Source: Deltaproteobacteria bacterium (GTDB lineage Bacteria; Desulfobacterota; DSM-4660; Desulfatiglandales; HGW-15). From it: 64,000 bases of DNA. A program made the translations under genes and the position numbers. Positions 51,740 through 61,168 of this stretch are shown here, one piece after another. The notes below the pieces were generated by a model. It saw nothing but the letters and a program-made list of their open reading frames with translations. It searched no databases and was not told where the DNA came from. Location: the NCBI GenBank assembly GCA_019310525.1, contig JAFDEE010000001.1, positions 1 to 64,000 on the forward strand, written 5' to 3'. Position 1 is the first letter of the stretch. Every line of letters begins with the position of its first letter.

Positions 51740-52432
51740 ATGCTCCCCCGGGATCCCCAACCGAGGGATCACTGTATCCGGTGCGGGAAATGCTGTCTTG
51801 CCTCCAGCCCTTCGCTTCACCGGAAGGATCTTGGACTCCTCAGGGACGGCCTCCTTGGAATGCGGGATCTCTTCACCATCAGAAAGGGCGAGGCGGTATT
51901 CGACAATATCCACGAAAAGGTCACCATCACCTCCCATGAAATGGTCAAGATCCGGGAGAAGGAAGGGATCAAGGGGGGATGCTGTTTTTACCAGGAGGAA
52001 ACCCGGAGCTGCCGCATCTATGATCACAGGCCTCTTCAATGTTCCGTCCTCAAATGCTGGGATACGCGGGAACTGGAGACCCTTTTACGGGAACGGAAAA
52101 TTACGCGCGAAATGATCGTAAAGGACGGCACTCTCCTGGCCCTGATAAGAGAGCACGAAAGGCGTTGCGACTACTCCCTGCTTGAAGACCGTGTACGATG
52201 TATCGAATCCGAAGGGGAAAAGGCGGTCAGGGATGTCCTGGAACTGCTTCGTTTTGACTACCATTTTCGGCTTCTCATCCCGGAAAAACTCCCGGTTCAT
52301 CCCCTTGAGATGGACTTTCTCTTCGGCAGGCCGCTTACGGAAACCATCCGGATGTACGGGCTCCAGGTCCAGCGAGAAGAAGATGGGAGTTTTCTTTTAA
52401 CCACAGTTTCTCCCGCCCCCTGGGCTATTTGA
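51740..52432 (+). CDS. YkgJ-like cysteine-cluster protein
   Basis: A 230-aa protein with C12-x2-C15-x2-CC at the N-terminus, CCFY, and a YDHRPLQCSV motif in the middle, the layout of the Fe-S/zinc-chelating YkgJ group. The C-terminal 100 residues are unrelated to the motif region. It probably forms an operon with the phosphate transporter. Function unknown. Confidence 0.8.
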   Translation: MLPRDPQPRDHCIRCGKCCLASSPSLHRKDLGLLRDGLLGMRDLFTIRKGEAVFDNIHEKVTITSHEMVKIREKEGIKGGCCFYQEETRSCRIYDHRPLQCSVLKCWDTRELETLLRERKITREMIVKDGTLLALIREHERRCDYSLLEDRVRCIESEGEKAVRDVLELLRFDYHFRLLIPEKLPVHPLEMDFLFGRPLTETIRMYGLQVQREEDGSFLLTTVSPAPWAI

Positions 52433-52448
52433 CGGCTCCATGCCCCGC

Positions 52449-52486
52449 CAAAAAAAACCGGCACCCGGCTTCGGGCCGGGTGCCGG
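52449..52486 (-). terminator. Intrinsic terminator of fhs
   Basis: CCGGCACCCGGC-TTCG-GGCCGGGTGCCGG forms a 12-bp GC stem with a TTCG-type loop. On the minus strand it is followed by a run of eight T residues, the textbook form, about 30 bp after the fhs stop. Confidence 0.9.
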
Positions 52487-52513
52487 AAACAGTGAAACCA
52501 TTCAGCGTTATTC

Positions 52514-54277
52514 TTAGAACAATCCCTTGACCTTCCCGGTCTTCACATCAACGTCTACCCGCCTGAAGGCCGGATTGGAACTGGTCCCCGGCATCAGGCT
52601 GATGGTCCCGGCGCAGGGGCAGAGGAACTTGGCGCCGGAATAAATAAGCACGTCGCGGATAGGCAAGACCCAACCCTTGGGGACACCCTTTAGGGCGGGG
52701 TCGTGGGAAAGGCTCAAGTGGGTCTTGACCATCATGGTGGCGTAATCATCGTACTTCGGATCACTCTCGAGCATCTTTGCCTTGGCCTCCGCTTCGGGAG
52801 TCCATGTAACGCCCTTTGCCCCGTATACGACCTTAGCGATCTTTTCCACCCTGTCCCGCAGCTTCATCTCCATGGGGTAGAGGAACTTGAACCGGGTCTT
52901 CTCTTCACAGGCCTCCTTCACCGCCTCTGCGAATTCGATGGCCCCGTCCCCGCCATCCGCCCAGTGGGTGGATACCGCGCAACGGGCCCCGGCCGCCTCC
53001 GCAGCCCTTCTCACGGCGGCTATCTCGGCCTTGGTATCGGTATGGAAGGCATTGATACAGACCACCGGATTGATGCCTGACTTCCGGATGGTGTTGATAT
53101 GGTGAACCATGTTGGGAATACCGGCCTCCACCAGCTTCAAATTTTCCTTTGTATAGGCGGGATCCAGAGGAATTCCGGCCACGACCTTGGGTCCGCCACC
53201 GTGCATCTTGAGGGCGCGGATGGTGGTGGTAAGTACCGAGACATGGGGTTTCAATCCGCTGTAGCGGCACTTGACGTTCCAGAACTTTTCGAAACCGATA
53301 TCAGCGCCGAAACCGCTCTCGGTTACGTGGTAATCGAAAAGCTTAAGGCCGATCCGGTCGGCGATGATGGAGGATTGACCCACTGCGATGTTAGCGAAGG
53401 GGCCCGCATGGACCATGCAGGGCTGATACTCGGCCGTGCACATCAGAGTCGGATTGATGGTGTTTCTCATCCATGCGGTCATGGCGCCGCCAACCTGCAG
53501 GTCTTTGGTCGTAACAGGCTTTCCCGATTTGTCGAAGGCCAGAGTGATTTCATCAAGCCGTTTCCTGAGGTCGGCCAGGTCCGTCACGATGGAAAGGATG
53601 GCCATCAACTCGGAGGATACAGCGATCCCGAACCTGGACTGCATGGTGAAGCCGTCGTACCTGCCGCCGATCCCGATGATGATGTTCCGGAGTGCCTGAG
53701 CGCAGAAATCGATAATCCATCCGAATTCCACCCGGGTGGGATCGATATTGAGCCTTTTCATCTTGGTGAGTCTTCTTAACTGTTCATCGTTGTAATTCCG
53801 CTCGTGCTGCATCCTGGCTGTGAGGGCGACCATGGCCAGGTTGTGGGCGTTCATGATATCGTTGATATCGCCCGTAAGGCCCATGGAAAACTCCGTCATG
53901 GGGATGAGCAGTGAGTTTCCACCGCCTGCAGCAGTTCCCTTGATGTTCATGGTAGGTCCACCGGAGGGCTGGCGAAGCGCGCCGCCCACGTTGAGCCCGA
54001 GTTTCCCCAGTCCCTCCATGAGTCCGCAAGAGGTGGTACTCTTTCCCTCCCCCAAGGGGGTCGGAGTGATAGCAGTCACCTCGATATACTTTCCGTCTTT
54101 CTTTTTTTCGAGCCGCTTCATGATCTTCATGAAGTCCAGCTTGAGGAGCCTGCCGTAAGGAATGACTTCATCCTTCTCCAGCCCCAGTTTTTCCCGCCAC
54201 TCATCCGGCGTCGGCATATTTTTCTCTGCCGCTTCCGAGATCTGCCAGTCCTTCATCTTTACCGCATTGTAAGCCAT
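52514..54277 (-). CDS. fhs: Formate-tetrahydrofolate ligase
   Basis: A 587-aa protein; the standard family size is about 550-590. P-loop-like TPLGEGKST (residues 92-100), the RQPSGGPT and GDINDI regions and a C-terminal [13 protein letters not shown] block identify it. It makes 10-formyl-THF from formate, ATP and THF, the second step of the methyl branch of the Wood-Ljungdahl pathway, used oxidatively or reductively in the cytoplasm. GGAGGA precedes the ATG. It stands alone with its own terminator. Confidence 0.97.
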   Translation of the reverse strand: MAYNAVKMKDWQISEAAEKNMPTPDEWREKLGLEKDEVIPYGRLLKLDFMKIMKRLEKKKDGKYIEVTAITPTPLGEGKSTTSCGLMEGLGKLGLNVGGALRQPSGGPTMNIKGTAAGGGNSLLIPMTEFSMGLTGDINDIMNAHNLAMVALTARMQHERNYNDEQLRRLTKMKRLNIDPTRVEFGWIIDFCAQALRNIIIGIGGRYDGFTMQSRFGIAVSSELMAILSIVTDLADLRKRLDEITLAFDKSGKPVTTKDLQVGGAMTAWMRNTINPTLMCTAEYQPCMVHAGPFANIAVGQSSIIADRIGLKLFDYHVTESGFGADIGFEKFWNVKCRYSGLKPHVSVLTTTIRALKMHGGGPKVVAGIPLDPAYTKENLKLVEAGIPNMVHHINTIRKSGINPVVCINAFHTDTKAEIAAVRRAAEAAGARCAVSTHWADGGDGAIEFAEAVKEACEEKTRFKFLYPMEMKLRDRVEKIAKVVYGAKGVTWTPEAEAKAKMLESDPKYDDYATMMVKTHLSLSHDPALKGVPKGWVLPIRDVLIYSGAKFLCPCAGTISLMPGTSSNPAFRRVDVDVKTGKVKGLF

Positions 54278-55259
54278 ATTCGTTCCTCCTTAATATGAGT
54301 TAATAATAGAGATTAAGTCCGCCATGAGAATGGATAGCCCCCTTAGACTTAATTTCACCCCTGGAAAATCTCTTTTCCCGCAATCGGAAAACCTCTTCCG
54401 ACCTGGGAAAAAGAATATATGGAAAAAAGAAAGGTGACTCTTTTTGGACACCTTTCTTTCATTGCATAGGTCCGATGAAAATGTGCCGCCCAATGATCAA
54501 GGACGTCCAAGGGGATTCCCCTCCAGGGGAGCTGCTGGAACAGGACACCCGGGGTATAAAGAAACAAGCCGGGCCATTTCCACCCCATTCGCAAAAGGCT
54601 TTGATTTCAAGGGGCCGGCAGGTTTCCATGGTAAGAATCCATCTTCCTCGGCAAGGCTAAAACCCCCCTGCCCACCCATGGAACCCCGTTCCGCGTATGA
54701 GGCGAAAACCCGGGTTGGTCTTCCGTGGAATGGATTGGGGCAGGTCGCACAAGGGATCTCGAAAGCCGATTCCATGACTGACAAATGGGCCGTTTCTGGA
54801 TGGAAACCGACTGAGACCTTTATAAAACGCCTAATTTTGCCCGATCTCAGGCCCTGTCTGTGCATTGCACGCAGACAGGCAAGACTCAAATTTCAATCAA
54901 CGAAATACTCGATGTATTCTTCTGGTTGAAATTTTTGTCTTCCCCTCCGGGGCGCAGGCCCTAGGGGCCGGAGGCTTGATCTTGGACAAAATTGAACGTA
55001 AAAGATCTCCGGCTATGAAAGCCTCTGAATCCCTTGCCATTTCAAGGGTTCCGCGCGGCCCTCGGAAACGGCTTCTCCCTTGAGGCGGGGCTATATCTCG
55101 GGGATGCTCTTCTATCAAAAAAACAGAGGTGCGTCAAGTCTATTACGCACCTCCCATTGGTTTCTTGTTCTCTTTTCTTCCGCCTGCGGCCAAGTAGATG
55201 CAGGCAGCGATCGGGCGAGAAGGCCCGGGTGATCAATGGACCGGGAAAAAGGCCTAAGA
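54278..55259. other. Long gene-free region
   Basis: Almost 1 kb between fhs and the second AOR cluster. It contains the family-1 repeat at 54813-55009. Remaining sequence shows no coding pattern or RNA gene that I recognise. Confidence 0.5.
54813..55009. repeat. Family-1 MITE-like repeat, diverged copy C
   Basis: Begins GAGACCTTTATAAAACG and ends with the complement of GAGATCTTTTACGTTC. The arms share ATTTTG(C/T)CC(G/A)A(T)CT(C) blocks with the other copies, but the centre is different (a CTGTCTGTGCATTGCACGCAGACAG palindrome-like segment and GGGG(C)GC...GGCCC stretch). Confidence 0.6.
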
Positions 55260-55457
55260 TCAACCGCCCGCCACCATGGGAATCAGACGAACCTCGGAGT
55301 CGTCGGGCACGGGCGTGTTTTCAAAGTTGGGCCTGGTCACCGTCCTTCCGTCGATAATGACCACGGCATAGGGATAGGGGTCATCGAGTTCCCTTAGGAG
55401 ATCCGCGACCGTCATACCTTTTCGCCACGGGATCATCCTGTCCCTGATCCTGATCAC
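55260..55457 (-). CDS. MoaD/ThiS-like ubiquitin-fold protein
   Basis: A 65-aa beta-grasp protein ending in the functional Gly-Gly (PMVAGG). MoaD-type proteins carry sulfur as a C-terminal thiocarboxylate for pterin cofactor synthesis. It overlaps the AOR-2 gene by 4 bp, so it probably helps make or insert the tungsten cofactor of that enzyme. Confidence 0.85.
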   Translation of the reverse strand: MIRIRDRMIPWRKGMTVADLLRELDDPYPYAVVIIDGRTVTRPNFENTPVPDDSEVRLIPMVAGG

Positions 55458-57595
55458 TCTTCAACTCCCGACGCCTTCAGCAGTTCCAAGACTTCAGGGA
55501 AATCAATTCCCAGGCGCTTGACGGTTTGGACCGTGGGGATACCGTCCTTGGTCCAGCCCCTGCGCTTATATACGGCATCCTTGAGTTTCTCGTACCTCTC
55601 CTCCCGGAACCTGCGCAACAAAGCGACCTTTTCAGCCGTGCTTTTTCCCGCTATATCCACTCCGTGATTTTCTTTGAGCTGCTCATCGTAACGCTGGGCC
55701 CTGGATTCATATTCCTCCACGGTCACGGGTCCCATCGCCCGGTAAGGGATATCATCATGCTCCCTGCGGCCGAACCCCATTTTAAGGTTGAAGATACGCT
55801 GGAAATTGTAAACCGCCTCACTCATGGAGATAAGGTCCCCCGGGGTCACCCGGCGGCCCGTGACCGCAGAGAAATACTCTGCGTACCATTCCACGTGTTT
55901 CATGACCTTCGCAGGCTCCGGTGTTTCCTTGTTGTCTTCCGGCACTATATCGTTCCAGGGAAGTTTGCACAGTCCGCACAGTCCGAACCATGTTCGGAAA
56001 CACGGGAACCAGTGAAGGGCTTCGGCCTTTTGCTCGAAGGTGGGCATAAAATTGTGCACCATGTCCAGGAAGATCAACCATGCCTCGTCATGCTGGGGAC
56101 CTTTCAGTGCCAGGCCATACCCCCCCTGTTGGGCGAGGGATTCCTTGGTCATGTACTCGGAGAATTCGAGTCCCTTGGCCTCCATCCCGATATCCTGGAG
56201 AAATGCCGCATCAGCACCGAATTCTTCGGCGAACACGCTTTTCATTTTTCGGATTCCCTGTCCCACCAGCTTTCCGAAACCCTCACCACGAGCCATTTGA
56301 TGAATCACCATGAGGGCGCTCTCCCGGTTCCCAAAGGAAAGGTCCATGCCCCCTGTGTGCTTTTTATTGATCAACCCCCGCTCGAAGCATTCCATGGCGA
56401 ATGCCAGGGAAGTCCCAACCGAGATGGTATCCAGCCCATAGGCATCGCAGTAAAAATTGATCTCGAGAATCGTATAGGGATCGAAGATCCCGATATTCGA
56501 CCCGCAACCGGCGATGGTTTCGTATTCCGGTCCGTCCACGAATACCCTGGTTCCCTTGAACGCCCCTGTCAAAGGGACAAAATCCTTCACCCCGTGGGCA
56601 CAGGCCACTGTGCATCCCATCCAACAACCGTCGAAGCCCGGGTCAAAGATGTTCCGATACACATCCTTGCCTATATTGTTGGCCCCGGGATGCCGACCGT
56701 ACTGGAAATTATGTGTTGGGAGGAGATCGAAGTCGTTCATGATGGGAACGAGATGGGTCGTACCGATACTTGCCATCTCATTCTGCTTCGGGTCGAGTTC
56801 CCTGATCTCGCGGGAATACCTTTTTCCGCCCCGGACAAGGGTCTCTTTGTCGGCCGGCCCGTTCACGTCCACCGAGACCTCCTCCCATCGAGCCACGATG
56901 GCCTTGAGGCCCTTGTCCGCGAAGACGGTGCCGAGCCCTCCACGCCCCGCTTGTTTGTACCTGACCCTCTTCCGCTTCGGGTCATACCAGGAAAAATTGA
57001 GGCATCCGATCAGGGTGTGTTTCGCCCCGGGTCCCGTTGAAACCACGGAGACACTTCTCGGTTTTCCTTGAGCAAAGTATTCTGTCAGGGTGGAGGAAAT
57101 CTCGTATGCATTGTCTGCCAACCCTGAGACTTCAAGGATCCGGATTTTCTGTTCCACCCCATCGATATAGACCACCACTTCCCGGGATGATTTTCCCTGC
57201 ACTTCCATCGCATCAAACCCCGAGAACTTCAAGTAGGGCCCAAAGTATCCTCCCACGTTGGAATCCATCACCGACCCCGTCGTTGGAGACAGAGCAGTCA
57301 CAATGCTTTTGCCCGAACCGGGATAGACAGGGGTGCCACCCAGGGGACCGCTGGCGATACACAGGGCATTCTCGGGATCGTTCCATTTCGTTGTGCCCTT
57401 GACGGCATTCCACAACAACCACAAATCAAAACCCTTTCCGCCGATGAAAACTCTTTTCATGGTGTCGGACACCGGTTTTATCGAAATTTCGGCATCTGTC
57501 AGGTTCACGTGAAGGGTCTGATTGGCATAACCCCGTTCAATGGTAGGTCTCTTGTACCCAAAGGACTTGATCTCTTTTACCTGGAATCCCGACAT
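55454..57595 (-). CDS. Aldehyde:ferredoxin oxidoreductase family tungstoenzyme (AOR-2), variant cysteine motif
   Basis: A 713-aa AOR-family protein from the ATG at 57595 (GGGGGGTG upstream), about 100 residues longer than AOR-1. The N-terminal pterin-binding domain is recognisable (FIGGKGFDLWLL, GRGGLGTVFADKGLKA, which is the family's pterin loop). The cluster cysteines read C324-x3-C328-x3-C332 rather than C-x2-C-x3-C, with C540/C543 as possible fourth ligands. It lies between a flavoprotein gene and the MoaD-like gene. Aldehyde or carboxylate chemistry is expected but the altered spacing and length suggest a different subfamily from AOR-1. Confidence 0.85.
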   Translation of the reverse strand: MSGFQVKEIKSFGYKRPTIERGYANQTLHVNLTDAEISIKPVSDTMKRVFIGGKGFDLWLLWNAVKGTTKWNDPENALCIASGPLGGTPVYPGSGKSIVTALSPTTGSVMDSNVGGYFGPYLKFSGFDAMEVQGKSSREVVVYIDGVEQKIRILEVSGLADNAYEISSTLTEYFAQGKPRSVSVVSTGPGAKHTLIGCLNFSWYDPKRKRVRYKQAGRGGLGTVFADKGLKAIVARWEEVSVDVNGPADKETLVRGGKRYSREIRELDPKQNEMASIGTTHLVPIMNDFDLLPTHNFQYGRHPGANNIGKDVYRNIFDPGFDGCWMGCTVACAHGVKDFVPLTGAFKGTRVFVDGPEYETIAGCGSNIGIFDPYTILEINFYCDAYGLDTISVGTSLAFAMECFERGLINKKHTGGMDLSFGNRESALMVIHQMARGEGFGKLVGQGIRKMKSVFAEEFGADAAFLQDIGMEAKGLEFSEYMTKESLAQQGGYGLALKGPQHDEAWLIFLDMVHNFMPTFEQKAEALHWFPCFRTWFGLCGLCKLPWNDIVPEDNKETPEPAKVMKHVEWYAEYFSAVTGRRVTPGDLISMSEAVYNFQRIFNLKMGFGRREHDDIPYRAMGPVTVEEYESRAQRYDEQLKENHGVDIAGKSTAEKVALLRRFREERYEKLKDAVYKRRGWTKDGIPTVQTVKRLGIDFPEVLELLKASGVEE

Positions 57596-57685
57596 GTTCA
57601 CCCCCCTGTTAACCTTGATCATCTTTATTTTTCTCTATTGCCGGACCGAGAACCCCTTACTGGGGTTCTCCCCGACTTCCTTCCC

Positions 57686-58837
57686 CTACTTTAGGGCCTC
57701 AGCGCCTTTGAATTCCCTGTAGGGGTCGAACCCCTCCAGAATGATGCGATCCTTATCGTTCGTACTCCCTGTGATCATTCTGGCAAGGACCTCCCCCAGC
57801 CCCGGCCCCAACATAAAGCCCTGGCCGCACATCCCCGTGGCATGAAGCAGCCCTTCAACCTCCCGGTTCCATCCCACCAGGGGAGATCCGTCCGGAGACA
57901 TGGGGTAGAGTCCTCTCCAGACCCGCCGCACCCTCAGGTTCTTGAGCCTCGGGAGGAGTTTCACCATCCGGGCGCTCACCTGGGGGAGGAAGGTGGAGGT
58001 CTCCCGTTTGTCGGTCCCCACGATGGGAGGATCCGGGGTGATGCAGAAGATCACCTGGCCCCGGCTGTTTTGGTAGAAGTAGTAGTTCTTGGTGCCGGGG
58101 GCGGGCCTGAGGTCCACGACCATGCACCTGAAGAAAGGCTCAACAGGCTCAGTAATAGCCCCCTCATGGGAATCGGGAACCACAGGCATGTCCACGCCCA
58201 CCGTGCGGCAGAGATCCCTGGAATAGGGTCCCGCGGCATCCAGCACGACCGGCGCCCTGTAGGTCGCCTTTTCCGTGGCCACGCCTACAACTTTCCCCTT
58301 CTCGGCCAAGATCTCCCGAACCTTTTCTTTAAAGACGAAGCGGACGCCCAGGGCAAGGGCCCTGCGGTAAAAAGCGTTCAATGCAAGGAGGGGTGAAACC
58401 GATCCGTCCTCAGGAGAATAGGTCCCGCCCCTGAGCCCCTCCGTGACGATTCCGGGTACGATTTCACGGATCCGGTCCGGTCCCACCCAGTCGATATGGA
58501 GCCCGTACTGCTTTTGGATGGGGAGAATCCCTTTCAGGAGGTCTTCCTCCTTTTGCCGGTAAACCGGAAAGGTGTATCCGCCTTGGAGCCACTCGATGAA
58601 ATCCCCGTACCGATCTTCCCAGGTAGAGAAGATCTCCAGAGACCTCAGACAGGTCAGAATCTTGGCTGGATCCGAATGGGTCGCCCGGGCTCCCCCGATG
58701 GCATGTTTGTTTTCTCCTTGCCCCGGTGAAGGGTGCTTGTCCAGGACCAGGGTCTTCACACCCATCTCCCCCAGGGCCATGGAAGCGGGTACGCCGATAG
58801 ACCCGGCTCCCACGATAATCACGTCCCAGTTACTCAT
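57686..58837 (-). CDS. FAD-dependent D-amino-acid/sarcosine oxidase-like (DAO family) subunit
   Basis: A 383-aa DAO-fold flavoprotein: GAGSIGVPAS FAD motif (residues 10-19), then a GARATHSD segment, and CGQGFMLGPGLGEVLA near the C-terminus. DAO-family subunits oxidise secondary or primary amines to imines. It overlaps the next gene upstream (stop codon of the 695-aa flavoprotein) by 8 bp, as in octopine oxidase OoxA/OoxB or hydrogen-cyanide synthase HcnB/HcnC pairs. It is probably the catalytic subunit. Confidence 0.88.
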   Translation of the reverse strand: MSNWDVIIVGAGSIGVPASMALGEMGVKTLVLDKHPSPGQGENKHAIGGARATHSDPAKILTCLRSLEIFSTWEDRYGDFIEWLQGGYTFPVYRQKEEDLLKGILPIQKQYGLHIDWVGPDRIREIVPGIVTEGLRGGTYSPEDGSVSPLLALNAFYRRALALGVRFVFKEKVREILAEKGKVVGVATEKATYRAPVVLDAAGPYSRDLCRTVGVDMPVVPDSHEGAITEPVEPFFRCMVVDLRPAPGTKNYYFYQNSRGQVIFCITPDPPIVGTDKRETSTFLPQVSARMVKLLPRLKNLRVRRVWRGLYPMSPDGSPLVGWNREVEGLLHATGMCGQGFMLGPGLGEVLARMITGSTNDKDRIILEGFDPYREFKGAEALK

Positions 58838-60917
58838 GGTCGTCCACCTCCCTTACACCAGCCAGCAGCCCCATGGGGACCTCCGTGAAAAGGGGCCGAT
58901 CGATCCTGTCCGTCACCTCGGTAAGATCGATTCCTTCTTCCTGGAATATGCGCCAGATCATGGGCCTGCACGTCTTGGATCCACAGGCGCCCATCCCCGC
59001 CCGGGTCAGGGCCTTCAACTGGTTCATGTCCCTGACGCCCTCCCGGATGGCGGCCCGGATCTCTCCCGCGGTGACCCGCTCGCAGCGGCACACCACCGCT
59101 TCGTCAGGCGGAGATTCCTTCTCGTAGATATCAGAAGGTTCAATCTGTTTCTCCAGGACCTGGATCCCCGCCGCCTGCTTGGCGGTCTTCCGGTCCATGC
59201 TGACCTGTACCAGGAGGGTCCCGGGATACTTCTTCATGGATCGGACCTTCACCACCGAGTAATGCCCCAGGAGCGCCCCATCTTCATCCATAACAGGAAC
59301 CTGACTCCCTTCCTCCACCCGTTCCCTCCAAACCTCGTAAGGAAGGGTCACGATGGGGTTTTCCGGATCCTCCCGGTAGTCTACCAAGGTCACGGCAAGC
59401 CCGGGACAGACGGCCACGCAGTTCAGGCAGCCCTTGCAAAGGGACAGGTCCTCCATATAGGGGAGTCCTGTGAGCCTGTCCCCTTCGGTCCGGATGGCTC
59501 CCTGGGGGCAGACCGAGGTGCAGGGATTGCAAGGAACTTCTTCGTAGCAGTGAAAAACGGGGAATACTCCTTCTTCTCTGTCGGTCTGTTCCCGATGGTG
59601 GACGGGGCCTGGCTTGGATTTCAGGATTGCGGCCTTCTCGTCCCATTCCTCTGGGATCTCACCTTTGTAAAGGCCAAGGGACCTGGCGATCCTGAGCCCC
59701 TCGATCTTTCCCGCGAACATGGCCGCCGAGGCCTCAGCGATTTCCCGGGCGTCTCCCGCGCTGTAAACATCCATTCCCCATTCCTTGGCCTTCAAGTAGA
59801 ATTCGTCCACCTCGGCCAATCCCACCGCGATAAGAACCGTGTCAACCTCGAAGGTCTTGTAAGTGCCCGGTATAACGTTCCAGCTTCCGTCCAGTTCCCC
59901 GATTGTCACAGAGCTTACCCGCTCCCTCCCCCGGGCCGACACCACTGTATGGCTCGTATAGATGGGCACACCGAGTCTTCGGAGCTTATCGGCATGCACC
60001 TTGTACCCACCGACCTTTGGGAGGGCCTCGATGAGGGCCGCCACATGGATCCCTGCCTGGATGGCATGGTAGCCGGCGATCAGGCCCACGTTCCCTCCCC
60101 CTACGATCAGGACCCTGTCTGAGGATCTCACCAGGTCCCGGTTCACCAAGGTCTGGAAAGCCCCTGCCCCGTATACTCCCGGCAGGGTGTTGCCCGGAAA
60201 GGAGAGCATTTTTTCGCGGGCTCCGGTTGCCACGAGCAGTTTTTCCGGGCGGATTCTCCGGTACAGGTTCCTCCTTACGACCCCCACGATCCCATCGGAG
60301 AAAACGCCTACGGCCGTAGTGTTCAACCAGCACTCCACGCTCTCCAACTCCCGGATCTTCGCCTCCATTATCCGTCCGATCTCGAATCCCCGTGTCCCAG
60401 CGTGGGAGTCTTCTACGGAACCGAAAAACTTGTGGGTCTGGAGGACCAGCTTGCCTCCGAGGGTCGACTTATCGTCTACGATGAGGGTATCCACCCCGAG
60501 TTTCCCCAGTTCGATGGCCGCTGACATCCCGGCGGGACCCCCGCCGATAATCAGCACCTCCACCTCTCTTACGGGTGCCTCCTTGATCGGGGGAACGGCA
60601 TCTTCCTCCGGCAGCCTGGGGAGCCCTTCCACGCTCTCCACCCTCATCCCCTCCCGAAGAGGAGTCATGCAGGATTTGACCGGCCGCCCATCAGCCACCA
60701 CAAGGCACTGGGAACACTGGCCGTTGGCGCAAAAAATCCCCTGGGGACTCTGGTCCTTGTAATGGTGGCCGAAGACATGTATCCCGTTGGCCATGAGGGC
60801 CGAGGAAAGCATCTCGCCCTCGTATCCATGGAGCTCTTCCCCGTTCCAGGAAAAAACCACTTCCCGCTTCCGGGGGACATCAAGGATTGGGTGTTTCGTA
60901 ATCCTCCTCGTTTCCAT
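58830..60917 (-). CDS. Multi-cofactor flavoprotein: [2Fe-2S]-FAD/NAD-2x[4Fe-4S]-BFD domains
   Basis: A 695-aa protein. N-terminal [2Fe-2S] Fer2_4-type domain with C-x4-C-x2-C (CANGQCSQC) plus a later Cys; pyridine-nucleotide disulfide oxidoreductase fold with GGGPAGMS and GGGNVGL motifs; two 4Fe-4S ferredoxin motifs (CNPCTSVCP and CKGCLNCVAVCP); C-terminal BFD-like [2Fe-2S] with CRC...ACGSKTC. This architecture extends the OoxA/HcnB/sarcosine-oxidase-alpha type and would pass electrons from the DAO partner to ferredoxin-like carriers. Start after AAGGATG. Translationally coupled to the DAO gene. Confidence 0.88.
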   Translation of the reverse strand: METRRITKHPILDVPRKREVVFSWNGEELHGYEGEMLSSALMANGIHVFGHHYKDQSPQGIFCANGQCSQCLVVADGRPVKSCMTPLREGMRVESVEGLPRLPEEDAVPPIKEAPVREVEVLIIGGGPAGMSAAIELGKLGVDTLIVDDKSTLGGKLVLQTHKFFGSVEDSHAGTRGFEIGRIMEAKIRELESVECWLNTTAVGVFSDGIVGVVRRNLYRRIRPEKLLVATGAREKMLSFPGNTLPGVYGAGAFQTLVNRDLVRSSDRVLIVGGGNVGLIAGYHAIQAGIHVAALIEALPKVGGYKVHADKLRRLGVPIYTSHTVVSARGRERVSSVTIGELDGSWNVIPGTYKTFEVDTVLIAVGLAEVDEFYLKAKEWGMDVYSAGDAREIAEASAAMFAGKIEGLRIARSLGLYKGEIPEEWDEKAAILKSKPGPVHHREQTDREEGVFPVFHCYEEVPCNPCTSVCPQGAIRTEGDRLTGLPYMEDLSLCKGCLNCVAVCPGLAVTLVDYREDPENPIVTLPYEVWRERVEEGSQVPVMDEDGALLGHYSVVKVRSMKKYPGTLLVQVSMDRKTAKQAAGIQVLEKQIEPSDIYEKESPPDEAVVCRCERVTAGEIRAAIREGVRDMNQLKALTRAGMGACGSKTCRPMIWRIFQEEGIDLTEVTDRIDRPLFTEVPMGLLAGVREVDDHE

Positions 60918-61168
60918 ACTTGATCATCCTTCTTCATCCATTGGGGTGAGATGGGCACTGCTTCCAAGCATCCCTGTTTCTCCTCTCATCCATCGCACTT
61001 TCCTCAAGGGAGTCTGTCCCCTTCGAGATGGTCTAACCGTTATAAAACTCGGGGAAAAATGTAAAGCACTTTCTGGGGCCTTTGTTAAACGGATCTCAAG
61101 TTTGGTGAAGACATGCCTGCTGGGGCGGGTGCAAGGGACGCAGGACTTTCAGGAATGAGCCGAACAGC

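Noticed and set aside
55526-57040. 504-aa plus-strand open frame
   Set aside because: Antisense to AOR-2; the AOR pterin and cysteine motifs are on the minus strand.
58572-60122. 516-aa plus-strand open frame
   Set aside because: Antisense to the multi-cofactor flavoprotein and DAO genes.
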